This document shows, one piece after another, positions 32,139 to 40,948 of a stretch of 64,000 nt of DNA. The position numbers and the translations under genes are program-made. Within the stretch, counting starts at the first letter, position 1. Every line of letters begins with the position of its first letter. The notes below the pieces were generated by a model. That model made no database searches. It worked only from the letters and a program-made list of their open reading frames with translations, and was not told the DNA's origin. Source of the DNA: UMGS1649 sp045652705 (lineage in GTDB: Bacteria > Bacillota > Clostridia > TANB77 > CAG-465); contig JAZRUV010000013.1 in assembly GCA_045652705.1 (NCBI GenBank), forward strand, positions 1 through 64,000, written 5' to 3'.

Positions 32139-34121
32139 ATGATAAATTGGATTAAAGAAAATAAATGGAAGATAATAACCGTTATAGTAGTGTATTTAAT
32201 TGTGTGTGTAAGCCTTCTAGGTGGGCTTATGGCGGCTTATCAATATACAGACGAGGAGCTTAGTCTTTTTGCAAGACTAGAAGTGGCTACGGAGAGTTGG
32301 GCTGCATATGCATTAAATCCATTTAAAGTAATAGATGTATTATTTGATGGTGGAAACTTACAACAAACATATTTAATACTATGCGGTGGAATACTTATAG
32401 CTTTCATATGGATGTCTATAAAATTAATATCAAAATCTAGAAAAACTCATGAATATCAAGGGGAAGAACATGGTTCGAGTGCTTGGAGCAAAGGTGGAGA
32501 AGAATACAGAAAACTACCTGATGGTTCTCAAATACTAAATAAAACAGATGGATTTATATTAAGTAGAAATCATTATCTTGGAACGGACCCTAAGAAAGTT
32601 AAGGTAAATAAAAACATACTTGTATTCGGTGGTTCGGGTTCTGGTAAATCTGCAGCATATGTTAAACCAAACATATTACAAAAATTAGGTTCTTATGTAA
32701 TAACTGACCCTAAAGGAGAGTTATACAGAGAAACTTCAGGCTACCTTAAAGCAAACGGATATGAAGTAAAAGTATTAAACCTTGTAGATACTGAATATAG
32801 TAATAGGTATAATCCACTAGCACATATTAGAGATTATTCGGATGTAGATATTATAGCACATACAATAGTTGCAGGTGGTGAAGGCGACGGTGGTGGAAAA
32901 TCTGCCGACCCATTCTGGGATAATACAGCCAAGATGCTACTTAAAGCTTGTATTTACTATGTAATATCTGTTCTTCCAGAAGAAGAAAGGAACTTATCTA
33001 GTTGTCTTAACATAGTAAGAGCGGGTGGTTCAGATGAATCTATTTTTGATAGATTATTTGTAGGAGAACTTAAACCAGACCATCCAGGTAGAAAAGAATA
33101 CGAAGGAATTAGAGTTGGTGCAGATAAAACAAAACAAAGTATAGCAATATCTTTGGTTTCAAAACTATCTCATTTTGATAGCCCTAATATGCAAAGATTA
33201 ACAACAACAAATGATATAGACTTTGAAGACCTTGGAGAAAAGAAAGTAGCACTTTACGTTATATCTCCAGACTCTCACTCAACATATAACTACATACTAA
33301 CAATTTTCTATGGACAATTGTTACAAAGATTATATGCTTTAGCGGATAGATGTGGTGGTGCATTACATCAACCTGTATATCTACTACTAGACGAGTTTGC
33401 AAACATTGGAAAAATACCAGACTTTAACCAAAAACTAAGTACAAGTAGATCAAGACTTATATCTATGAGTATTATAGTACAAAGTATAGACCAATTAGTA
33501 GATTTATATAAAGACTTACATGAAAACATAATAGCTAACTGTGATACTCAACTATTCTTGGGTTCTCAGTCAATAAAAACTTGTGAATATTTCTCTAAGA
33601 GTTTAGGACAAACGACACTAACATTCCAAAACAAATCTAAAAACAGAGACGAAAAAGATTATAAAACACAAGGATACTCATATAGTGAACAACGTCAAGG
33701 TAGAGAGCTTATGACAATAGACGAATTAAAACGTATGCCATACGATGATATGATAATACTAATTCGTGGTCTTAAACCAATAATGGCTAAAAAGGCATGG
33801 TATTATAAACACCATCCGGAAAGAGAAAATGCAAGACGTTATGAAATAAAAGACATAACAGAAATGCCAAAACCAGAAGGTGCTCCTATTAAGACTATGG
33901 ATGTTGAAAAACATATAAATGATAGATTAAAAAGAGCAAGAGAAGTTGCAAATAGTGTTAAAACAAACAATTCTGATGTAGAGATTGATGTCGGTGCAAG
34001 TGCAATAGATAATGCAAAACAAGGAGTACAACAACCACAAGCAGTAGATTTACAAAAAGAATTGGAAAAGAAGTTTGATGAATTATTTGGAACAAATAAT
34101 AACAACAAACCTCAAGAATAA
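32139..34121 (+). CDS. VirD4/TraG-type coupling ATPase
   Basis: Type IV coupling proteins are membrane-anchored hexameric ATPases that deliver DNA or protein to a secretion channel. Two N-terminal spans (about 11-33 and 75-95) come first. Next are HEYQGEEHGSSAWSKGGEEY, Walker A GGSGSGKS (about 163-170), ITDPKGELYRETSGYLKANG, Walker B VYLLLDEFANIGKI (about 411-424), and TSRSRLISMSIIVQSIDQL. The 660 residues and these blocks are typical of TraG/VirD4 proteins of Firmicutes conjugative elements. There is no relaxase, integrase or VirB4 nearby. spoIID begins 68 nt downstream. Confidence 0.9.
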   Translation: MINWIKENKWKIITVIVVYLIVCVSLLGGLMAAYQYTDEELSLFARLEVATESWAAYALNPFKVIDVLFDGGNLQQTYLILCGGILIAFIWMSIKLISKSRKTHEYQGEEHGSSAWSKGGEEYRKLPDGSQILNKTDGFILSRNHYLGTDPKKVKVNKNILVFGGSGSGKSAAYVKPNILQKLGSYVITDPKGELYRETSGYLKANGYEVKVLNLVDTEYSNRYNPLAHIRDYSDVDIIAHTIVAGGEGDGGGKSADPFWDNTAKMLLKACIYYVISVLPEEERNLSSCLNIVRAGGSDESIFDRLFVGELKPDHPGRKEYEGIRVGADKTKQSIAISLVSKLSHFDSPNMQRLTTTNDIDFEDLGEKKVALYVISPDSHSTYNYILTIFYGQLLQRLYALADRCGGALHQPVYLLLDEFANIGKIPDFNQKLSTSRSRLISMSIIVQSIDQLVDLYKDLHENIIANCDTQLFLGSQSIKTCEYFSKSLGQTTLTFQNKSKNRDEKDYKTQGYSYSEQRQGRELMTIDELKRMPYDDMIILIRGLKPIMAKKAWYYKHHPERENARRYEIKDITEMPKPEGAPIKTMDVEKHINDRLKRAREVANSVKTNNSDVEIDVGASAIDNAKQGVQQPQAVDLQKELEKKFDELFGTNNNNKPQE

Positions 34122-34189
34122 ATTAAAAATTAAATAAATTAGTTCTAAAAATACAAATCAATTCATATATATATCTTAGGTGATGTATA

Positions 34190-35248
34190 TTGAATAAAAG
34201 ATTTGTATTTTTTTATGCCTTTATTTGTATGTTGTTACTAGGAGTTTCAATATATGTTGCAAATATTTTGGACAAGGCACAGACAGAAGAACAAGAGGCG
34301 CAACAAAACAAACAAGAAATAGTTCAAATAAAAAAATATATTGAAGATAATAAAATAAAAGAGAATATAAAGGTAAAGATAACGAGCACAGGTGAGATTA
34401 AAGAGCTTACAGTAAACGAGTATTTAAAAGGAGTACTACCGTCAGAAATGCCACCTGAGTATGGCATGGAAGCATTAAAAGCACAGGCTGTGGTTGCAAG
34501 AACATATTTATATCAAAAGATAACAGCAGGTGGACATGGTGATGCAGATATTTGTGACAGCGCTTCTCATTGTCAAGCATATTATAGCACAGATAGGATA
34601 CTTGAGATATGGGAAAAGAGTAAAGGTTGGGATAAGGAAACTAGAGATATACATGCAAAAAAAGTGGCAGCCGCGGTAGAGGAAACGGAAAATATAGCAG
34701 TTACATATAAAGATAAATATATAAGAGCATATTTTCATGCGTGTAGTGGTGGTAAGACAGAAAACGTATCTAACATATGGGGTAAACAAAACATTCCTTA
34801 TCTTGTTTCCGTAGAAAGCTTAGGAGAGGAAGATTATAAGAACTATAGCAGTAAAGTAAAACTTAATGTGAGCGAGCTACAAGCAAAATTAAATGATGAA
34901 CAAAGTATAAAATGTAATATTAATGTGGATAGGGGGGATATAGTTAAGATTTTAAGTTATACAGATACGGGTAGAGTGGATAAAGTTGAAATTGGCGAAG
35001 TGATATATACAGCTGAAAAATTAAGAACATTACTTGGATTAAGGTCAACCAATTTTAATGTAGAATATGAAAATGGTGAGGTTATATTTAAGGTAATAGG
35101 TAACGGACACGGTGTGGGTATGAGTCAAGTTGGTGCAAACTATTATTCAAAACAAGGCTATACTTTTGATAAAATAATTACACATTATTACACAGGAGTA
35201 GATGTTACATATATAAATAGGGGGGATAAAACAAATGAAACTAAATAA
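34190..35248 (+). CDS. spoIID: stage II sporulation protein D (engulfment peptidoglycan lytic enzyme)
   Basis: SpoIID is a lytic transglycosylase of the DMP machine that remodels septal wall during engulfment. An N-terminal anchor (residues 4-24) is followed by the SpoIID domain. The domain shows EYLKGVLPSEMPPEYGMEAL, QAVVARTYLY, FHACSGGKTENVSNIWG and GHGVGMSQVGANYYSKQG. The 352 residues are normal. The start is TTG 34190 with AGGTGATG upstream. The last 14 nt overlap the next gene. Confidence 0.95.
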   Translation: MNKRFVFFYAFICMLLLGVSIYVANILDKAQTEEQEAQQNKQEIVQIKKYIEDNKIKENIKVKITSTGEIKELTVNEYLKGVLPSEMPPEYGMEALKAQAVVARTYLYQKITAGGHGDADICDSASHCQAYYSTDRILEIWEKSKGWDKETRDIHAKKVAAAVEETENIAVTYKDKYIRAYFHACSGGKTENVSNIWGKQNIPYLVSVESLGEEDYKNYSSKVKLNVSELQAKLNDEQSIKCNINVDRGDIVKILSYTDTGRVDKVEIGEVIYTAEKLRTLLGLRSTNFNVEYENGEVIFKVIGNGHGVGMSQVGANYYSKQGYTFDKIITHYYTGVDVTYINRGDKTNETK

Positions 35249-35990
35249 ACAAAAGATAGAAGAAATAAAACAAAAGATGAAAAATATTAAAGATAAAATG
35301 ACTAGAGATAAAATAGAAAAGGTACCAAAGAAATATTATACACTTCTTATACTAATGTTAATGCTAGGTATGGTAACCTTAATAAATAATATAAAACAAT
35401 ATAATGAAATAAGGAGTGAAGATTATATAGAGTATAATTTGAACGACCAAACTGTAGATTCAAATGATGTAGATATAGTAAATTATATAACAGACCAAAG
35501 TAGTATAAGTACAACCATATCTAATATGGATGAGGCGATTGAAACATTAGCCTCAAATGTAAGTAAAGGGGGACCTGCAAAAGAAAGAAAATATATTATG
35601 CCTATAGATGGTGAAATTATAAAAGAATATGCTACAGAGAAATTGGTGTATTCAGAAACGTTAGGTATGTGGAAGACACATCCTGGTATAGACATAAAAG
35701 CAAATTTAAATGATAATGTAAAATCTGTAAGTAATGGTATGGTACAAGTAGTAGAAAAAGATAGTTTTTATGGAAATGTAGTAAAAATAACAGATAATGC
35801 AGGATATACATTTGTATATAGTAATTTAGATAATCTAATACTTGTAAAACAAGGCGATAGTGTAGAACAAGGAGATATGATAGGAACAGTAGGTGTATCG
35901 GCCACAGGAGAACTTGCTGACACAACACACCTTCACTTCGAAGTTATGAAAGACGAAACGCATGTTAATCCGTTAGATTTAATAAACTAG
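35235..35990 (+). CDS. spoIIQ: SpoIIQ-like M23 family sporulation protein
   Basis: A charged N-terminus, one span (about 33-50, YYTLLILMLMLGMVTLI) and a C-terminal LytM/M23 domain give the SpoIIQ layout. SpoIIQ sits in the forespore membrane and pairs with SpoIIIAH across the intermembrane space. HPGID (about 148) and HLHFE (about 232) keep zinc ligands. The usual YAH/YGH catalytic His is Asn here (YSNLD, about 194), so hydrolysis is probably weak or lost. The 14-nt overlap with spoIID supports coupling. The assignment rests on domain plan and position between spoIID and spoIIID. Confidence 0.82.
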   Translation: MKLNKQKIEEIKQKMKNIKDKMTRDKIEKVPKKYYTLLILMLMLGMVTLINNIKQYNEIRSEDYIEYNLNDQTVDSNDVDIVNYITDQSSISTTISNMDEAIETLASNVSKGGPAKERKYIMPIDGEIIKEYATEKLVYSETLGMWKTHPGIDIKANLNDNVKSVSNGMVQVVEKDSFYGNVVKITDNAGYTFVYSNLDNLILVKQGDSVEQGDMIGTVGVSATGELADTTHLHFEVMKDETHVNPLDLIN

Positions 35991-36040
35991 GGAATAATTT
36001 GGAATTCGTTGAATATGATAATAGTAACGAGGTGATAATT

Positions 36041-36298
36041 GTGTTTGAAAACGATATAGAAGAAAGAGTGAAAGCCTTAGCAAGTTACATTATAGAGACA
36101 GGAAGTACCGTAAGGGCTGCAGCAACTAAATTTAACGTATCTAAGTCGACTGTGCACAAAGATATATCTGAACGACTTGAAAAAATAAATCCAGCATTAT
36201 GGAAAGAGGCAAAACAAGTGTTAGAGCATAATAAAGAGGAAAGACATATACGTGGAGGAATGGCAACTAAAATAAAATATGAAAGTAAAAGAGCATAA
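36041..36298 (+). CDS. spoIIID: mother-cell sporulation transcription regulator SpoIIID
   Basis: SpoIIID switches many SigE genes on or off in the mother cell and helps activate sigK. The 85-residue protein has the helix-turn-helix SYIIETGSTVRAAATKFNVS then KSTVHKDISERLEKINPALW. The basic end RHIRGGMATKIKYESK matches the Bacillus protein (RHLRGGEATKLKYK). GTG 36041 is chosen because GAGGTG lies 6 nt upstream and because it fits the family N-terminus; an in-frame TTG exists at 35999. The mbl gene follows after one intervening orphan gene. Confidence 0.95.
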   Translation: MFENDIEERVKALASYIIETGSTVRAAATKFNVSKSTVHKDISERLEKINPALWKEAKQVLEHNKEERHIRGGMATKIKYESKRA

Positions 36299-36300
36299 AT

Positions 36301-36335
36301 AATAGGCAGGTAACCGTATAGGTGGCTTGCCTATT
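36301..36335 (+). terminator. hairpin after spoIIID
   Basis: AATAGGCA (36301-36308) pairs with TGCCTATT (36328-36335), with an inner stem around GTATA. No T-tract follows; it abuts the next promoter region. Confidence 0.5.
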
Positions 36336-36346
36336 GACATAAGTGA

Positions 36347-36352
36347 TATAAT
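36347..36352 (+). promoter_or_regulatory. -10 box with AGTGATATAAT for the orphan gene at 36402
   Basis: AAGTGATATAAT gives an extended-type -10. The nearby TTGACA (36334-36339) is only 7 nt away, and no good -35 sits at 17 nt, so this promoter may depend on the extended -10. Confidence 0.55.
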
Positions 36353-36401
36353 ATTAGCAAGCAAATACTAAAACTAATTAATAATTTAAGGAGTAAAATT
36401 T

Positions 36402-37004
36402 ATGGAAAATCGGATTAAAATTAATGAAAGAACTTCGGTTGGTATTGAAACAAGTAAAGGCCGAACATGCATAAAAGTATATGACATGGTAAATGGCATC
36501 ACAGTACTTTCAGATATAGAAACGGACCAATATTTTACTAGCGAGTTTAAATATAACGAGTATTATATTATTGCGTATTCTAAGGGGTGTATGGCAAATC
36601 AAATCCCATTAAGTATTGATGGAGCATATAGCATTAAGGAGAGAAGAAAGTTAGAATTGTCTCCGAAACTGAGCCAATTATTAGAGAACATGTTGCTTAG
36701 CAAAAGGTGTTTTGGATTAGAACACGTATTAGAAGCAATTAATGTTGCTTATTTACACTTGATAGACCTTGAGGACACAGACCTGTTGCCTAACTATTTA
36801 TGTGCAGAAAATGCTAACGTTACTAACGCCGAGTGTGCAGAGTATATATTGCAGTGTTATCCTCAGCTTAAGCCCTATACAAACCTTGATGTACCGCTTT
36901 CTGTTGTTAAATACAAAGAAATACAAAAGAAGTTAAGAAGAACAAGGTTTTACTTATTAAGTATGCCTCAAGAACTGTTGGATTTGCCTGGTATAATTGC
37001 ATAA
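36402..37004 (+). CDS. orphan protein, 200 aa, function unknown
   Basis: MENRIKINERTSVGIETSKG begins a soluble protein with a beta-rich N-terminal third and a helical rest (LSPKLSQLLENMLLSKRCFG, EHVLEAINVAYLHLIDLEDT). There is no membrane segment and no recognised motif. AAGGAG lies upstream. It is a self-contained unit with its own -10 and terminator, wedged between spoIIID and mbl, which are adjacent in other Bacillota. Confidence 0.7.
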   Translation: MENRIKINERTSVGIETSKGRTCIKVYDMVNGITVLSDIETDQYFTSEFKYNEYYIIAYSKGCMANQIPLSIDGAYSIKERRKLELSPKLSQLLENMLLSKRCFGLEHVLEAINVAYLHLIDLEDTDLLPNYLCAENANVTNAECAEYILQCYPQLKPYTNLDVPLSVVKYKEIQKKLRRTRFYLLSMPQELLDLPGIIA

Positions 37005-37044
37005 ACAAACTAAGAAAGAAATATAAAAGAATTCATAATATTTT

Positions 37045-37083
37045 AATAATCGCATCTCAAATTTTGAGGTGCGATTATTTTTG
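37045..37083 (+). terminator. Rho-independent terminator
   Basis: AATAATCGCATCTCAAA pairs with TTTGAGGTGCGATTATT, with one wobble, and is followed by TTT. Confidence 0.85.
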
Positions 37084-37112
37084 CCCAAATACTACTTTAT
37101 TCTACAATTCTA

Positions 37113-37141
37113 TTGCAAATGAAACAAAAATGTAATATAAT
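37113..37141 (+). promoter_or_regulatory. mbl promoter
   Basis: TTGCAA (37113-37118), a 17-nt spacer, then TATAAT (37136-37141). Confidence 0.7.
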
Positions 37142-37167
37142 TGTCACATAAAGAAAGGGGAAGGCAT

Positions 37168-38184
37168 ATGACATTTGGACAAGATATAGGCATAGATTTA
37201 GGAACAGCAACAATACTTGTACACGTTAAAGGTAAAGGCATAACTTTAAGAGAACCTGCTGTTGTAGCAATAGATAAAAATACAAATGAAGTGTTGGCTG
37301 TTGGACAAAATGCAAGAAAAATGTTAGGCCGTACTCCTGGAAATATAGTGGCAATAAGACCTATGAAAGATGGTGTTATTTCAGATTATACAGTAACAGA
37401 AAAGATGCTTAAATATTTTATTTCTAAAGTATCAGATAGGTCTATAATATCGCCAAGAATCATGATATGTGTTCCTTCTGGTGTAACAGAAGTAGAGAAA
37501 AAAGCCGTAATAGATGCAGCAAATCACGCTGGAGCAAGAAAAGTTTATCTTATAGAAGAACCAATTGCAGCGGCAATTGGTGCAGGAATAGATATTACTA
37601 AACCATACGGTACTATGATAGTAGATATTGGCGGTGGAACTACAGATATTGCAGTAATTGCTCTTGGTGGGGCTGTTAGAAGCACATCAATTAAAGTGGC
37701 TGGAGATAAATTTGATGAAGCTATTATAAAATATATAAAGAAACATCACAGTATAATAATTGGAGAAAGAACAGCTGAAGAAATAAAGATAAATATAGGT
37801 TGCGTTTATCCAAGAACAACAACTGAAAAAATGAGTATAAAAGGAAGACACCTAGTATCTGGCTTACCAGTTGAGATAGAGGTTACCTCAGATGAAATGC
37901 TAGAAGCTTTATCTGATTCTGCAAATCAAATAATAGAAGCAATACACGGAGTTTTGGAGATAACTCCTCCTGAACTTTCAGCAGATATAAGTGACAGAGG
38001 AATATACATAACTGGCGGAGGAGGTTTAATTTACGGATTAGACAAGTTGATAGAAGAGAGAACTGGCATTCCGGTTATGGTGGCAGAAGATGCAGTTTCG
38101 TGTGTTGCTATGGGAACAGGGAAAGCATTAAATCATATAGAATTATTAGAAACAGGAAATACAATAAAAATTAAGAAGTTTTAG
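37168..38184 (+). CDS. mbl: MreB/Mbl-family cell-shape actin homologue
   Basis: MreB-type filaments guide lateral wall synthesis. The 338 residues show the phosphate-1 loop GQDIGIDLGTATILV, the connect motif VPSGVTEVEKKAVIDAANHA, the phosphate-2 loop IVDIGGGTTDIAVIALGG and the adenosine motif YITGGGGLIYGLDKL. Position after spoIIID (one gene between) matches the spoIIID-mbl pairing in Bacillus, so mbl is more likely than mreB proper. ATG 37168 follows AAAGGGGAAGG; an upstream TTG reading would cross the ribosome site. Confidence 0.93.
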   Translation: MTFGQDIGIDLGTATILVHVKGKGITLREPAVVAIDKNTNEVLAVGQNARKMLGRTPGNIVAIRPMKDGVISDYTVTEKMLKYFISKVSDRSIISPRIMICVPSGVTEVEKKAVIDAANHAGARKVYLIEEPIAAAIGAGIDITKPYGTMIVDIGGGTTDIAVIALGGAVRSTSIKVAGDKFDEAIIKYIKKHHSIIIGERTAEEIKINIGCVYPRTTTEKMSIKGRHLVSGLPVEIEVTSDEMLEALSDSANQIIEAIHGVLEITPPELSADISDRGIYITGGGGLIYGLDKLIEERTGIPVMVAEDAVSCVAMGTGKALNHIELLETGNTIKIKKF

Positions 38185-38231
38185 TTTTGAACTGAAACTT
38201 CATTTTTATAATAATATAACAATATATTCCA

Positions 38232-38260
38232 TTGACTTTTTAAAATTGTAATTGTATAAT
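38232..38260 (+). promoter_or_regulatory. promoter of the orphan gene at 38320
   Basis: TTGACT (38232-38237), a 17-nt spacer, then TATAAT (38255-38260). Confidence 0.8.
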
Positions 38261-38269
38261 GTACTCAAA

Positions 38270-38287
38270 TTAAACTTTAAAGTTTAA
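38270..38287. promoter_or_regulatory. 18-bp perfect palindrome downstream of the promoter
   Basis: TTAAACTTTAAAGTTTAA lies about 10 bp past the -10 box, over or just after the predicted start point, where a dimeric repressor could block transcription. No regulator gene is adjacent. Confidence 0.55.
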
Positions 38288-38319
38288 CAATTGATAAACT
38301 TATGAAAAGGGGTTATAGC

Positions 38320-38862
38320 ATGTTTTGTAATGGAAGAAAGCGGAGTGTTATTTTTTCGAAACAGCGGTATCACGAACAGGTACAACTGTATCTGCAGTAT
38401 CACGGATTTGAAATTGTACAAAGAATATATAACGGATCATTAAACGCACACGAGTTGACAGAACAAGCAGTTAGGGAAACTTTGGTTGGAAATTATCCTA
38501 TTGCAGGATGGGTAGAGAAAGATAATATTATAGAACAGTTCGTTACATTGCTCGGAGAAGTAGGATATTCATTTGAGAAGAATGACCAAGGTAAATATTG
38601 TTTCAAAGATGAAAATATATATGGCGCTATTGTAAAAAATCATATGAATTTTAGTGGTTGCCGAATATTAGAAGCACTTTCGGATTGTTGTTATAAAAAT
38701 GATGGAAGAATTACATATTTTGAAGCGAAAGTTATATTGGGAGCAGGATATCCTAAAGCACCATTTGTAAATAAGTCAGATATCAGAGCTTGCATAATTT
38801 TGTTTTTGAAGGAAACGGGTATCCCTTTCAAATTTGATGATTCGTATTTATATTTTCCATAA
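38320..38862 (+). CDS. orphan protein, 180 aa, function unknown
   Basis: A soluble, mixed alpha/beta protein (MFCNGRKRSVIFSKQRYHEQ..., VQLYLQYHGFEIVQRIYNGS, CRILEALSDCCYKNDGRITY). It has an aromatic C-terminus (FDDSYLYFP). ATG 38320 has AAAGGGG 7 nt upstream and is preferred over the in-frame ATG at 38302. It has its own promoter, palindrome and terminator. Codon use is less A-rich than mbl. No family is recognised. Confidence 0.7.
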   Translation: MFCNGRKRSVIFSKQRYHEQVQLYLQYHGFEIVQRIYNGSLNAHELTEQAVRETLVGNYPIAGWVEKDNIIEQFVTLLGEVGYSFEKNDQGKYCFKDENIYGAIVKNHMNFSGCRILEALSDCCYKNDGRITYFEAKVILGAGYPKAPFVNKSDIRACIILFLKETGIPFKFDDSYLYFP

Positions 38863-38867
38863 AATAT

Positions 38868-38897
38868 GAGGCTAGCATTAATTTGCTAGCCTCTTTA
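38868..38897 (+). terminator. Rho-independent terminator
   Basis: GAGGCTAGCA (38868-38877) pairs with TGCTAGCCTC (38884-38893), followed by TTTA. Confidence 0.85.
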
Positions 38898-38952
38898 CTG
38901 TTGAGAAATTTGTATATTTATGATAAAATATATAATGTAAGGATGTGGAACA

Positions 38953-40185
38953 ATGAAAAAAATGGAATTATTAGCTCCAGCAGGAAGTTTAGAAAAAGCA
39001 AAAGTTGCCTTTTTATATGGTGCTGATGCAGTATATGCCGGAACAGCGAAATTATCTTTAAGAAGTAGAGCTGAAATGGATTCTGATGATTTAGAAGACA
39101 CAATAAAATATGCGCATAGTATAGGGAAAAAAGTATATGTTGCAATGAATATATATGCGTATGATGAAGATTATGAAGAAATACGCAAAGATGTAAAAAG
39201 GTTAAGCGATATTAAAGCTGATGCTATTATTGCAAGCGATCCTGGGGTTATGGCAGTGATTAGAGAAGTTGCACCAGATATGGAAATACATATTAGTACT
39301 CAAGCAAATATTACAAGTTTACAAAGTGCAAAGTTTTGGTATGAAACAGGAGCAAAAAGAGTAATCTTAGCACGTGAATTATCTAAAGATAGAATAGAAT
39401 ATATAATGAAAAACAAACCTGAGGATTTAGAAGTAGAGATGTTTATACACGGTGCAATTTGTTATGCATATTCTGGTAGGTGTTATTTAAGTCAATATCT
39501 TTCAGATAGAGGAGCAAATTGCGGTGACTGCAGTCAACCTTGTAGATGGCAATACAAATTAACAGCAGAAGAAGTAAATAAACCGGGTAGTGTTATAAAC
39601 ATAGATTATGACGAAAAAGGTACATATATATTTTCTTCTAAGGATTTGTGTTTGCTTAAACAAATACCAGTGCTAGCAGAAATGGGAATGGACAGCTTAA
39701 AAGTTGAAGGAAGATTAAAGACAGACTATTATCTAGCAACAATAATTAGAGCATATAGAAAGGCTATAGATGATTACTATAAAAATCCTGAAGTTTGGGA
39801 TTATATGAATTATCTTCCTGAGGTAGAGAAAGTAAAGACAAGAGGGCTTTCAGAATTTTATTTCATTGATCCTAAAAATCAAGGTATTCATGATTTCGAT
39901 GGATTTAGTGAGAACTTAAAATATGAGTATGGCGCAAGAGTAAGAGAAGTATTAGAAGATGATTTGTATTTAGTAGAAATAAGAAACAAATTATCTATAG
40001 GAGATACTTTAGATGTTATGATACCAGGTACCATAGATACAAATGAGTTTGTAATAGAAGAACTATATGATGTAAATACTAAAGAAAGAATAGAATGTGT
40101 AAATCCTGGTGTTAAAGGGCAATCAGTTATAATAAAAGTTCCATATAAAATGGAAAAAGATTATGTCATAAGGAGAAAGAAATAG
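38953..40185 (+). CDS. U32 family protein, tRNA 5-hydroxyuridine (TrhP-like)
   Basis: U32 proteins of the TrhP/YegQ group help hydroxylate U34 of tRNAs; older annotation calls them peptidases or collagenases. The 410 residues show MELLAPAGSLEKAKVAFLYG, HISTQANITSLQSAKF, then the signature GRCYLSQYLSDRGANCGDCSQ followed by PCRW, whose cysteines can bind an Fe-S cluster, and GMDSLKVEGRLKTDYYLA. The length and PCRW motif fit TrhP rather than short U32 forms. The next gene starts within the stop codon (TAGTG) and is also a tRNA-modification enzyme. Confidence 0.88.
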   Translation: MKKMELLAPAGSLEKAKVAFLYGADAVYAGTAKLSLRSRAEMDSDDLEDTIKYAHSIGKKVYVAMNIYAYDEDYEEIRKDVKRLSDIKADAIIASDPGVMAVIREVAPDMEIHISTQANITSLQSAKFWYETGAKRVILARELSKDRIEYIMKNKPEDLEVEMFIHGAICYAYSGRCYLSQYLSDRGANCGDCSQPCRWQYKLTAEEVNKPGSVINIDYDEKGTYIFSSKDLCLLKQIPVLAEMGMDSLKVEGRLKTDYYLATIIRAYRKAIDDYYKNPEVWDYMNYLPEVEKVKTRGLSEFYFIDPKNQGIHDFDGFSENLKYEYGARVREVLEDDLYLVEIRNKLSIGDTLDVMIPGTIDTNEFVIEELYDVNTKERIECVNPGVKGQSVIIKVPYKMEKDYVIRRKK

Positions 40186-40865
40186 TGGAGGAAATTTATA
40201 ACAGAACAAGACTTGTTATAGGTGATGAAAATTTACAAAAAATAAAAAATGCAAATGTATGTATATGCGGAATAGGTGGTGTTGGCTCGTATACGCTTGA
40301 AGCTCTAGCAAGAATAGGTGTGGGCAAAATCACAATAATAGATAAGGATAATGTGGATATAACAAACATAAATAGGCAATTAATTGCAACTGTGGATAAT
40401 GTGGGCAAAGCAAAAGTAGAAGAGGCTAAAAAGAGAATAACATCAATTAACCCGGACATACAAATTACAGCTATAAAAGACAATATAGATAGTTCGAATG
40501 TAAGTAAGTACATAACACAAGATTTAGATTATGTTGTAGATGCAATAGATAGTGTAGATTCTAAAATAGCTATAATAAAAGAATGTAAAGCAAAAGATAT
40601 AAAAATAATATCTAGCATGGGTATGGCGAATAGACTTGAACCACTACAAATTAGAGTAGCAGATATAGCTAAAACAGAAGTATGTCCGCTAGCTAAAGTA
40701 GTTAGAAAGAGATTAAAAGATGAAAGAATACACAAGGTAAAAGTTGTATTTAGCACCGAAAATGCCATAAAGACAGGTAGTAAAGAACTAGGTAGTGTGT
40801 CTTTCGTTCCATCTACAGCAGGACTTATTATAGCATCAGAAGTTATAAAGGAAATAATATCGTAA
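40185..40865 (+). CDS. tcdA: tRNA threonylcarbamoyladenosine dehydratase, ThiF/E1 family
   Basis: TcdA uses ATP to cyclise t6A37 of ANN-decoding tRNAs to ct6A. The 226 residues have the ATP-binding GIGGVGSYTLEALARIG, DKDNVDITNINRQ and VVDAIDSVDSKIAI, with the short C-terminal part seen in CsdL/TcdA rather than MoeB/ThiF. A Cys in TEVCPLAKVVRKRLK fits the family. GTG 40185 overlaps the previous stop by one base. Pairing with a U34-hydroxylation gene gives an anticodon-loop modification operon. Confidence 0.88.
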   Translation: MEEIYNRTRLVIGDENLQKIKNANVCICGIGGVGSYTLEALARIGVGKITIIDKDNVDITNINRQLIATVDNVGKAKVEEAKKRITSINPDIQITAIKDNIDSSNVSKYITQDLDYVVDAIDSVDSKIAIIKECKAKDIKIISSMGMANRLEPLQIRVADIAKTEVCPLAKVVRKRLKDERIHKVKVVFSTENAIKTGSKELGSVSFVPSTAGLIIASEVIKEIIS

Positions 40866-40918
40866 ATAATAGAAAAAAAGTAAACGTTATTAATTATAAA
40901 TGAAAAATAATATAAAAT

Positions 40919-40948
40919 AAAAGGATGGGTTTAACTCATCCTTTTGCT
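40919..40948 (+). terminator. Rho-independent terminator
   Basis: AAAGGATG (40920-40927) pairs with CATCCTTT (40937-40944). Further small hairpins follow between 40960 and 41010, including GTACGA/TCGTAC, without clear function. Confidence 0.75.

Noticed and set aside
32139..38184. Integrated conjugative element carrying virD4
   Set aside because: No relaxase, VirB4, integrase or att repeats were found, and the flanks are core sporulation and shape genes.
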